A stretch of 17,024 nucleotides of DNA from Bacillota bacterium (GTDB lineage: Bacteria > Bacillota_I > Bacilli_A > RFN20 > CAG-826): contig JAEWUY010000070.1 in NCBI GenBank assembly GCA_023396795.1, positions 1-17,024 on the forward strand, written 5' to 3'. Position 1 is the first letter of the stretch, and every line of letters starts with the position of its first letter. A program made the position numbers and the translations under genes. This document shows, piece after piece, positions 1-6,112 of the stretch. The notes under the pieces are model-generated. The model saw only the letters and a program-made list of their open reading frames with translations. It was not told the origin of the DNA and ran no database searches.

Positions 1-628
1 AATCAGGATGGCGTATACCTTTATCAAAAAGGGCAATTTTATTATCGAGTCGACCTTGTTTATCAATAAAATAAATAGCCTGAAAATCATAATGAAAAAC
101 AGCCATAATATCATTGTCAGCATATACTTTAACAAATTGGGTAAACAGAGAGTCATAAAGCGTGAAATTATAAATTTCAAATGGGTCAATCACGAGTGTT
201 TCAAATTCTTCGACGAGTTTATCATAAGGCGAGAGTAAAAGCTTTTCAAAATCTTCAGAATAGATTTGATTGACAAGGCGATTAAAAATTGGAACATAGA
301 GTCGCGTTTTATCATCGTTTGCAAATGGTAGATCAACAATTTTTTCGCGAATAAATTTACGAAAGAAAGCTAAGCCTTTTTCCCGTTTGATGACGTCATC
401 GTTATTAACGGCAAAGCGCACCGCTTCTTCAATCGCCTTTTTGTTTTTTATTGAGCGAATAATGATATTAGCGCGAATAATTTCAAAATCACTACTAGCT
501 AAAGCAAGATGCTTGTACATCGGAAAGCGCTCCAGCAGCAGACGATTCTTTAGAAAAAACAAATTCTCTTCACTATCAAGAAAACCTTTAAAGCGTTGAT
601 TTTGTTCAAGAATTTGATAAAGATTCAT
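1..628 (-). CDS. Hypothetical protein, C-terminus cut by window edge
   Basis: An open reading frame of 209 codons starts with ATG at 628 and runs without a stop off the left edge, so only the N-terminal part is visible. It begins MNLYQILEQNQRF and is rich in Phe, Asp, Glu, Lys and Ile. I recognise no motif, signal peptide or membrane segment; it looks soluble, helical at first and then mixed. Only one base separates its ATG from the rsmE stop (630-632), so it is probably the last visible gene of the TM2-protein/rsmE operon and may be translationally coupled; a weak GGA lies about 10 bases upstream. The unbroken frame, the tight packing and the Bacillota-like codon use support a real gene. The plus-strand frames over this stretch are shorter and look like shadows. 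Function unknown. Confidence 0.75.
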   Translation of the reverse strand, partial: MNLYQILEQNQRFKGFLDSEENLFFLKNRLLLERFPMYKHLALASSDFEIIRANIIIRSIKNKKAIEEAVRFAVNNDDVIKREKGLAFFRKFIREKIVDLPFANDDKTRLYVPIFNRLVNQIYSEDFEKLLLSPYDKLVEEFETLVIDPFEIYNFTLYDSLFTQFVKVYADNDIMAVFHYDFQAIYFIDKQGRLDNKIALFDKGIRHPD

Positions 629-629
629 A

Positions 630-1346
630 TTAATTTTCCAAAAGATTTGCTATTACGCTTAAAGCATATATCGAAGCCGTCTCAGCCCGCAAGATGCGAT
701 GTCCTAAAGATACGGGAATGTATTTCAAAGTTTTGGCCTTGTCGACTTCCTCGCCAGTGAATCCCCCCTCAGGACCAACAACGATTGCGATACGATCATG
801 CTTTTTCACTTGCTTTATATATTTGTGAAAGTCGGTACTAGGTCCACTTTGTTCTTCATAGGCGATAAATTTATGATGAGCGCGAATTGTTGATAAATCA
901 TTCCAATAATTCAAATAGGAAATAAGTGGAATATGTGTTCTTTTCGATTGTTCAGAAGCTTCTTTGATTATTTTTTGAAAACGCGCTAATTTGTGAGTGA
1001 CTTCATCTTTTTTAAAGTGAACAATGCTACGTGATGTCGAAATTATGACAATTTCAAAAACGCCGAGTTCTGTTGCTTTTTGCAAGACGAGGTCCATCTT
1101 ATCGCCTTTTAAAGGCGCCATAATTAAAATAACATCACTTTTAAGCTCATTATCCTCAATTATTTCTTTTTGAATTTTGATAAATAGTGGTTTTATTTTT
1201 TCTACTCGCCCTAAGAAAACGCGACCATCGGAAACGACTTCGATCTCGGTTGCAATCTTAGCCCGCATAACGCGAGTAAGATGGAAAACGTCACCCTCAG
1301 ACAGGATGGCGTGACCCTCAAAAACTTCGCCAAAATATCTTTGCAT
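630..1346 (-). CDS. rsmE: 16S rRNA (uracil-1498-N3)-methyltransferase RsmE
   Basis: RsmE uses S-adenosylmethionine to methylate N3 of U1498 in 16S rRNA in the small ribosomal subunit. The 238-residue length is normal for the family. Residues 1 to about 70 fit the PUA-like RNA-binding domain. The rest fits a SPOUT (trefoil-knot) methyltransferase, with GPEGGF at 191-196 and LGHRILRAETA at 214-224, the family's cofactor-binding knot signature. The ATG at 1346 shares its A with the TGA stop of the upstream zinc-ribbon/TM2 gene (TGATG), which points to translational coupling. In many Bacillota rsmE follows dnaJ and prmA; here it lies downstream of clpB and no prmA is visible. Identity is firm from the two motifs; function is assigned by family. 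Confidence 0.95.
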   Translation of the reverse strand: MQRYFGEVFEGHAILSEGDVFHLTRVMRAKIATEIEVVSDGRVFLGRVEKIKPLFIKIQKEIIEDNELKSDVILIMAPLKGDKMDLVLQKATELGVFEIVIISTSRSIVHFKKDEVTHKLARFQKIIKEASEQSKRTHIPLISYLNYWNDLSTIRAHHKFIAYEEQSGPSTDFHKYIKQVKKHDRIAIVVGPEGGFTGEEVDKAKTLKYIPVSLGHRILRAETASIYALSVIANLLEN

Positions 1347-1789
1347 CAGCGCATCATTTCGCCGACGCCATCTTTAACATCTTCGCGTAAAAGATAAGTC
1401 AAAGCGAATAATCCTTGGAATACTATTTGAACAAACAAAGGCAATAAATAAGCCCAAATCGACCCTTTAATAATTACAAAAAATAACAATGATCCGACTC
1501 CGGCAATTAAAAAAAGAGCGATGAGAATGAAAAGCAAGCCTTGTCGTGGTTTACGAATATAAAAAGAATGCACACCAAACATTCCTAAAATGGCGCATAA
1601 TATAGCAGCTTTTTTCTTCGATTTTAAACGGACGAGTTCAGTGTCTTTTTCAACGCCCTCGCCAAAAGCTTTTGTCACATCTAATGTTTCTAAAGAAACA
1701 CCATCAAGGGGGCGACGTTGCCCACAAAAAGGACAAATCTCTTTGTCCATCCGTTCAATTTTTGCTTTACAGTGGCGGCAATATGGCAT
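1346..1789 (-). CDS. Zinc-ribbon and TM2-domain membrane protein
   Basis: This is a 147-residue protein of unknown function. From the chosen start it opens MPYCRHC, and the pairs C4/C7 and C19/C22 form a CxxC...CxxC zinc ribbon. Around residues 57-85 lies a TM2 domain (KKKAAILCAILGMFGVHSFY, the family's typical first helix and turn), followed by more hydrophobic segments up to about residue 135. The ribbon is probably cytoplasmic and the rest membrane-embedded. The frame opens as far upstream as 1840, but those 17 residues (MRIIFRLCGILHKRVIN) are not domain-like. The ATG at 1789 has an AAAAGAG Shine-Dalgarno-like stretch eight bases upstream, so I prefer it. The stop overlaps the rsmE start. 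TM2 proteins are common but rarely characterised, and neighbour rsmE gives no functional hint. Confidence 0.88.
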   Translation of the reverse strand: MPYCRHCKAKIERMDKEICPFCGQRRPLDGVSLETLDVTKAFGEGVEKDTELVRLKSKKKAAILCAILGMFGVHSFYIRKPRQGLLFILIALFLIAGVGSLLFFVIIKGSIWAYLLPLFVQIVFQGLFALTYLLREDVKDGVGEMMR

Positions 1790-1808
1790 GTTTATAACTC
1801 TTTTATGT

Positions 1809-1814
1809 AGTATA
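1809..1814 (-). promoter_or_regulatory. Possible extended -10 promoter for TM2-rsmE operon
   Basis: Reading on the minus strand, TGGTATACT contains TATACT preceded by TG with one base between, an extended -10 pattern. No good -35 lies at 16-18 bases; a TTGCGA is 20 bases upstream. The predicted transcript start would fall near 1802, inside the ribosome-binding region, giving a very short leader. That makes this a weak call; read-through from clpB is the alternative. Confidence 0.3.
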
Positions 1815-1852
1815 CCACATAATCTAAAAATGATTCGCAAATTGTATAATAT

Positions 1853-1875
1853 CTTAAAACAAAAAAGGTTTTAAG
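1853..1875 (-). terminator. Hairpin after clpB, weak terminator candidate
   Basis: A perfect 8-bp inverted repeat (CTTAAAAC and GTTTTAAG) with a 7-base loop lies 11 bases past the clpB stop. The stem is AT-rich and on the minus strand is followed by ATATTATACAA, not a T-run. It could slow or partly stop transcription, or only protect the clpB mRNA 3' end, leaving read-through into the TM2-rsmE genes. Confidence 0.35.
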
Positions 1876-1886
1876 TGCGAAGAGGA

Positions 1887-4001
1887 TTATTCAACTACAT
1901 TAAAAACTAATTCCGAGCGCTCATCAACGTCTAATAAATACTTGTTTTTTGTATCTAGTTGACCGGAAATAATGGCTCGTGCGATTTTCGTCTCGATCTC
2001 TTTTTGAATAAAGCGCTTTAGTGGCCGAGCGCCGTATTCAAGGGAAAAACTACGATCAAGAATGTATTCTTTGACACGATCAGTAAAATTAAGGGCAATA
2101 AATTGCTCTTTTAAATGTTTAGAAAGTTCAGCAAGAAGCTTATTGACGATTTTTAATTGTGTATCTTTGGCTAGTGGATGGAAATAGACAATCTCATCGA
2201 TTCGATTTAAAAATTCAGGACGGAATGTTGCTTTGACTAACGAATCAACATGTTCAGGATGACCTTCGATAAAATACTCACTACCAAGATTGCTTGTCAT
2301 AATGATTACCGTGTTTTTAAAATTAACGGTTCGTCCTTGAGAATCAGTTAGACGTCCATCGTCAAGAACCTGCAAAAGCAAATTAAAAACTTCGGGATGA
2401 GCCTTTTCGATTTCGTCAAATAAAATTATTGAATAAGGACTGCGTCGAACTTTTTCAGTTAATTGCCCGCCTTCTTCATAGCCAACATATCCTGGTGGAG
2501 CGCCAATAAGGCGCGAGACCGAAAACTTCTCCATGTATTCGGACATATCAATACGAATAATGTGCGTTTCGCTATCAAATAACGCTTCTGCTAAGCTACG
2601 AGCAACTTCTGTTTTACCTACACCAGTCGGACCCAAGAAGAGAAAAGATCCTATCGGTCGATTCGGATTAGCAATACCGGCCCTTTGTCGTAATATAGCA
2701 TCACTAACTAAGGAAATTGCTTGATCTTGACCAATTACGCGGCGTTTAAGCGTTTCGTTTAATGTCAAAACTTTTTCGCGATCCCCTTGCATTAAGCGAC
2801 TTACAGGAATATTGGTATTTTTAGCCACCACTTTTGCAACTTCTTCCTCTGTTACAACTTCGGAAAGTAAATAATCTTGTTTATCGACGCTTTCGAGTTC
2901 TTGTAATTTCTTTTCTAAATCTGGTATTTTTTTGTATTGTAATTCACTTGCAAATTTATAGTCGCCACGGTTGAAAGCTAAATCAAGATCAAATTTTGCT
3001 CTCTCTAGTTGGCCTTTTATTTTCTTGGCGACTTGAATATTGTCTTTTTCGTTTTGCCAACGACTCGTCAAATTTTGCTCATTGCTATGCAATTTATCGA
3101 GTTCCGTATTTAACTTTTGGAGTTTTTCTTTACTAATTTCATCTTTTTCTTTGATTAGAGCAACTTTTTCAATTTCCAACTGACGAATTTTTCGCGTCAC
3201 AGCATCTAGTTCCGCCGGCATACTTTCAATTTCGACGCGAATGGCAGCGCATGCTTCATCAATTAAATCAATTGCCTTGTCTGGCAAAAAGCGACTTGTG
3301 ATATAGCGATTTGATAAACTGACGGCTGCCACAATCGCCCCATCGGTAATTTTCACGCCGTGGTGCGATTCAAATCGCTCTTTTAAACCGCGTAAAATCG
3401 AAACGCTATCTTCCGGAGTTGGTTCATCTACGAGGACAGTTTGAAAACGACGTTCCAAAGCACGGTCTTTTTCGATATATTGTCGATATTCATTGAGAGT
3501 CGTTGCCCCAATACAGTCGATTTCTCCTCGCGCCAGCATCGGTTTAAGCATGTTAGAGGCATCTAAGGCACCATCTGTTCGTCCAGCCCCAACAATTAAG
3601 TGGATTTCATCGATAAAAAGAATGATTTTGCCGTTTGAATCTTTAATTTTATTTAAAACAGCTTTCAGTCGTTCTTCGAATTCACCACGATATTTTGCCC
3701 CAGCAACTAGGGCTCCCATATCTAATTCATAAACTTGTTTATCTTTTAATGAAGCAGGGACATCGGCTTTGACAATACGCTGCGCCAAGCCTTCAAGAAT
3801 CGCTGTCTTTCCTACCCCAGGTTCACCAAGCAAAATGACATTGTTTTTCGTCTTGCGAGATAAGATTTGTACAATCTTACGAATTTCCTCATCGCGACCA
3901 ATCACCGGATCAATTTTTCCGGATTTTGCCTCTTCGGTTATTAACCGCCCGAATTTAGTTAGTACCTCGGGATCTTGACTATAATCAATTGGGTTTTCCA
4001 T
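1887..4001 (-). CDS. clpB: Disaggregase ClpB, N-domain-less form
   Basis: ClpB is a hexameric AAA+ chaperone that, with DnaK/DnaJ/GrpE, pulls polypeptides out of aggregates in the cytoplasm. The 704 residues hold NBD1 (Walker A GEPGVGKT 59-66, pore loop YRG 104-106, Walker B ILFIDE 127-132), a full-length coiled-coil middle domain (about 265-395, which separates ClpB from ClpA/ClpC), and NBD2 (Walker A GPTGVGKT 457-464, pore motif GYVGYEEGG 504-512, Walker B ILFDE 526-530, sensor-2 GARP 657-660). Standard ClpB is about 860 residues; the roughly 150-residue N-terminal substrate-binding domain is absent. It is not a truncation artefact, because promoter and operators lie directly upstream. The frame opens at a GTG (4010), but that codon is inside the GAGGTGA ribosome-binding site, so ATG 4001 is the start. 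Two CIRCE elements place it under HrcA. Confidence 0.96.
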   Translation of the reverse strand: MENPIDYSQDPEVLTKFGRLITEEAKSGKIDPVIGRDEEIRKIVQILSRKTKNNVILLGEPGVGKTAILEGLAQRIVKADVPASLKDKQVYELDMGALVAGAKYRGEFEERLKAVLNKIKDSNGKIILFIDEIHLIVGAGRTDGALDASNMLKPMLARGEIDCIGATTLNEYRQYIEKDRALERRFQTVLVDEPTPEDSVSILRGLKERFESHHGVKITDGAIVAAVSLSNRYITSRFLPDKAIDLIDEACAAIRVEIESMPAELDAVTRKIRQLEIEKVALIKEKDEISKEKLQKLNTELDKLHSNEQNLTSRWQNEKDNIQVAKKIKGQLERAKFDLDLAFNRGDYKFASELQYKKIPDLEKKLQELESVDKQDYLLSEVVTEEEVAKVVAKNTNIPVSRLMQGDREKVLTLNETLKRRVIGQDQAISLVSDAILRQRAGIANPNRPIGSFLFLGPTGVGKTEVARSLAEALFDSETHIIRIDMSEYMEKFSVSRLIGAPPGYVGYEEGGQLTEKVRRSPYSIILFDEIEKAHPEVFNLLLQVLDDGRLTDSQGRTVNFKNTVIIMTSNLGSEYFIEGHPEHVDSLVKATFRPEFLNRIDEIVYFHPLAKDTQLKIVNKLLAELSKHLKEQFIALNFTDRVKEYILDRSFSLEYGARPLKRFIQKEIETKIARAIISGQLDTKNKYLLDVDERSELVFNVVE

Positions 4002-4006
4002 AAAAA

Positions 4007-4013
4007 TCACCTC
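4007..4013 (-). promoter_or_regulatory. Ribosome-binding site fixing the clpB start
   Basis: GAGGTGA on the minus strand lies five bases before ATG 4001. It contains the GTG at 4008-4010 that would otherwise be a longer start, so it argues for the ATG. Confidence 0.8.
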
Positions 4014-4017
4014 ACAA

Positions 4018-4044
4018 TTAGCACTCCTTATATATAAGTGCTAA
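4018..4044 (-). promoter_or_regulatory. CIRCE operator, promoter-proximal, clpB
   Basis: On the plus strand TTAGCACTC, nine bases, AAGTGCTAA: the 9-9-9 CIRCE layout with one departure from the consensus GAGTGCTAA. It begins four bases downstream of the -10 box, covering the predicted transcript start and early leader. It is the known binding site of the HrcA dimer, so it should block initiation from the clpB promoter at normal temperature. Confidence 0.93.
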
Positions 4045-4048
4045 CTAT

Positions 4049-4076
4049 ATTATAGAACACTATTAGCACTTGTCAA
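4049..4076 (-). promoter_or_regulatory. Sigma-A promoter of clpB
   Basis: On the minus strand TTGACA (4071-4076) and TATAAT (4049-4054) are both perfect consensus hexamers, separated by 16 bases. The -35 lies inside the distal CIRCE and the proximal CIRCE starts four bases past the -10. With such a strong core promoter, control must come from repression. Confidence 0.9.
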
Positions 4077-4089
4077 GCGCGAGTGCCAA
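4063..4089 (-). promoter_or_regulatory. CIRCE operator, distal, clpB
   Basis: On the plus strand TTAGCACTT, nine bases, GAGTGCCAA: 9-9-9 spacing with one change in each arm from the consensus. It contains the -35 TTGACA in its spacer and arm, so HrcA bound here would occlude the -35. It directly abuts the terminator of the upstream permease gene. Confidence 0.85.
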
Positions 4090-4091
4090 AT

Positions 4092-4124
4092 ACAAAAACA
4101 GACAAGTGATTAATACTTATCTGT
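4092..4124 (-). terminator. Intrinsic terminator after the permease gene
   Basis: In minus-strand RNA, ACAGATAAGT and ACTTGTCTGT form a 10-bp stem (one U-G pair) around a 7-base loop at 4098-4124, directly followed by a TTTTTGTATTT tract. It lies 22 bases past the permease stop and insulates clpB from upstream transcription. Confidence 0.85.
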
Positions 4125-4146
4125 CATATTTTGTTTTTCGTATTTA

Positions 4147-5568
4147 TTAATTTGAAGTCGGAGGTGGCAGTTGTTTTTCGTTTGCCTCGACTTGCGAAAC
4201 TACTTGCGCGACCTTTTTGTGATGGTCGGGAATAACATAGCTAAGGATCATCGAGATGACGAACATGTTAAGAATCGGACTAGCAAAAATAACTGATAAG
4301 TATTCAAAGCCAAAGGAGTCGAGAACAAGATAAAAATCTGAGACTAAGGTAATTCCAAAACCAAGAGTTAAGGAAATAGCTAAAACAAGTATTGTTTTTG
4401 AATCAAAACCAATTTCTGCCACCATTTGCATGCCAACAATGGCAATCGAGCCAAATAGTATCAACATACAGCCACCAAGAACCGGCTCAGGAATCGTAAT
4501 TAACAAATTGGCGATTGGAGGAAACAAACTAGCAACAACAAGAAAAAGGGCCCCAATAAAAATTGTGAAACGATTAACAACTTTTGTTTGCGCGACAATG
4601 CCAACATTTTGTGAAAAAGTCGTTAATGGCAAAGAACCAAATAATGCCCCAATAACGCTATTTGCAGCATCGGCAGTAATCGCCCCAGAAATCTCTCGAT
4701 CACTTGGATCGCGGCCTAAGCCCATGCGCGCAAGCGTTGTCGTATCGCCGATACATTCCACTGAAGAGGCGATATAAGAAATTGTGACAATTAAAATTGG
4801 AACAAGTTCAAATCTTAAAGAAGAGAAGTTAATAAAACCCGGTAAAGCAATAATGCCACCGCTACCAATTAGACTTAGATTTACCATATTTGGAAAGGCT
4901 AGAGCGACTAAATAACCAACGACCATCGCCACGAGAATCGCCAAATTTTTCCAGACACCTTTAACAAATATGTTCCAGGCGACAGCTGTCGATAAGGTGA
5001 TGAAAGCCACAAGAGCGTACTGCCATAAATATTCATTGCTTGCTGTACCGTTAACGACACTGGCTAAATAACCAGCACCACCAAAAAATTGAGCGCTGCC
5101 AACGGAAAGAAGCGATAAACCAATGGCTAAGACAACCGCAGCTGGAACGATTGGCTTAATGAGCTTGCGCCAATATTTAGCGAAAATTCCTAAAACGGTA
5201 ATAATAAGACCACCCACAATCAAAGCCCCAAACATAGCACCGGGATTGCCAATTGCCACTAAAGCACTAACGAATGTGAAGGATGTTCCAACAACAACTG
5301 GCAAGCGTGAACCGATTAATAATTGAATAATCGTTCCGATACCAGCCATAAAAATGGCCCCTCGAATTGCTTGTGCGGTCAGTTCTGGATCACCAAAAAC
5401 ACCAAAAACGATAATTACTGGTGTTATATTAGCCACAAACATTGACAAGACGTGTTGCAAGCCAAATGGTATCGCCTTTAAAATCGGAACACGGCCATTT
5501 ACACTATAAAGATGTTCGGTCTTCGCGTTGGAAAACATCGCGCGAATATCAGCAAAAAAATTCTTCAT
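4147..5568 (-). CDS. NCS2 family purine/uracil permease (probably xanthine-type)
   Basis: An inner-membrane nucleobase:cation symporter of the NCS2/NAT family, 473 residues with about 14 hydrophobic segments. Family marks are FGLQHVLSMF in TM1 (35-44), the conserved acidic residue in SSVECIGD (E271), and the NAT signature beginning SQNVGIVAQT (Q320, N321), which lines the substrate site. The C-terminus is a short hydrophilic tail. The ATG is one base past the guanine deaminase stop, so the two genes form one transcript. Because its partner turns guanine into xanthine, a purine (xanthine, guanine, urate) is the likelier substrate, but uracil transport cannot be excluded from sequence alone. 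A strong terminator follows. Confidence 0.9.
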   Translation of the reverse strand: MKNFFADIRAMFSNAKTEHLYSVNGRVPILKAIPFGLQHVLSMFVANITPVIIVFGVFGDPELTAQAIRGAIFMAGIGTIIQLLIGSRLPVVVGTSFTFVSALVAIGNPGAMFGALIVGGLIITVLGIFAKYWRKLIKPIVPAAVVLAIGLSLLSVGSAQFFGGAGYLASVVNGTASNEYLWQYALVAFITLSTAVAWNIFVKGVWKNLAILVAMVVGYLVALAFPNMVNLSLIGSGGIIALPGFINFSSLRFELVPILIVTISYIASSVECIGDTTTLARMGLGRDPSDREISGAITADAANSVIGALFGSLPLTTFSQNVGIVAQTKVVNRFTIFIGALFLVVASLFPPIANLLITIPEPVLGGCMLILFGSIAIVGMQMVAEIGFDSKTILVLAISLTLGFGITLVSDFYLVLDSFGFEYLSVIFASPILNMFVISMILSYVIPDHHKKVAQVVSQVEANEKQLPPPTSN

Positions 5569-5569
5569 T

Positions 5570-6028
5570 TTAATAATTTTGTTTATGGGGAATGTTGGAA
5601 TATTCTTCGAATAGTTTTAAACACTGCTTACGATCTAGTTCAATAACTATCTCGTCTTTTTTTCCAGACTCGTTAATTTCATAAAATACTTTATCGCGAA
5701 AACCAATTTTTTCAGTGTCGAAAATATTACAGCCAAAATACACTTTGGAAATATTCGCCCATAGTATGGCGCCTAAACACATCGGGCATGGTTCGGCGGT
5801 TGTATAAAGTTCGCAGCCACTTAAATCATGGGTTCCGAGTTTTTTACAAGCTTTATGAATTGCCATCATTTCACCATGGCAAGTGGGATCTTGATTTTTA
5901 AGAACTTGGTTGTGACCTTTGGCGACGACGACTCCGTCTTTGACGATGACGCTACCGAATGGTCCACCATGACCAGAGCGAATGCCTTTGCGAGCCTCGG
6001 CAATTGCCATTTTCATATATTTGTTCAT
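5570..6028 (-). CDS. guaD: Guanine deaminase, cytidine-deaminase-fold
   Basis: Probably deaminates guanine to xanthine plus ammonia in the cytoplasm for purine salvage or nitrogen supply. The 152 residues match the short Bacillus GuaD type (about 156 residues). The zinc/catalytic motifs are HGE at 51-53 (HAE in many relatives; the His ligand and catalytic Glu are kept) and PCPMC at 80-84. The GFRD at 109-112 and the C-terminal tyrosine resemble the Bacillus subtilis enzyme, where a C-terminal tail with Tyr helps form the domain-swapped active site. GAGGT seven bases before the ATG sets the start. The permease follows after one base, supporting a purine role. The alternative is a related nucleoside or tRNA-adenosine deaminase; the tail and the partner gene favour GuaD. 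Confidence 0.85.
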   Translation of the reverse strand: MNKYMKMAIAEARKGIRSGHGGPFGSVIVKDGVVVAKGHNQVLKNQDPTCHGEMMAIHKACKKLGTHDLSGCELYTTAEPCPMCLGAILWANISKVYFGCNIFDTEKIGFRDKVFYEINESGKKDEIVIELDRKQCLKLFEEYSNIPHKQNY

Positions 6029-6038
6029 TTTTTTACCT

Positions 6039-6073
6039 CACAATCACAAATATATTAACACAATCACAAATAT
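6039..6073 (-). repeat. 15-bp direct repeat in the guaD leader
   Basis: CACAATCACAAATAT (plus strand) occurs at 6039-6053 and again at 6059-6073, exactly 20 bases apart and therefore about two helical turns. It fills the space between the dnaJ terminator and the guaD ribosome-binding site. No clear -35/-10 pair is visible nearby. It could be a tandem operator for a purine-responsive regulator, or a local duplication. Confidence 0.75.
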
Positions 6074-6080
6074 TTTCTAT

Positions 6081-6106
6081 GAAAAAGAGACTCTTGCGAG
6101 CCTCTT
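6081..6106 (-). terminator. Intrinsic terminator of the hrcA-grpE-dnaK-dnaJ operon
   Basis: In minus-strand RNA, AAGAGGCTC and GAGTCTCTT pair over 9 bp (one G-U) around a GCAA tetraloop and are followed by TTTTTC. An A-rich run on the other side of the stem makes it partly bidirectional. It lies seven bases past the dnaJ stop. Confidence 0.88.
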
Positions 6107-6112
6107 ATTTTT

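Noticed and set aside
387..599. Plus-strand open frame of 70 codons near the left edge
   Set aside because: It lies opposite the longer minus-strand frame 628-1 that is packed against rsmE; its product is a Ser/Arg-rich shadow without motifs.
1790..1840. Longer N-terminus for the TM2 protein starting at 1840
   Set aside because: The extra 17 residues precede the natural MPYCRHC zinc-ribbon start and overlap a putative -10; ATG 1789 has a suitably spaced ribosome-binding site.
4002..4010. GTG at 4010 as the clpB start
   Set aside because: The GTG is part of the GAGGTGA ribosome-binding site of ATG 4001 and would itself have no proper site.
4002..4146. CtsR heptad repeat before clpB
   Set aside because: No tandem AGTCAAA-like heptads are present; only the two CIRCE elements are seen.
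4430..4777. Plus-strand frame of 115 codons inside the permease gene
   Set aside because: Antisense to a well-supported NCS2 permease; composition (Pro, Ala, Ser, Thr) is typical of a complementary-strand shadow.
6029..6112. Purine riboswitch before guaD
   Set aside because: The leader is under 50 bases after the dnaJ terminator, too short for the aptamer, and shows a direct repeat instead of the three-way-junction pattern.
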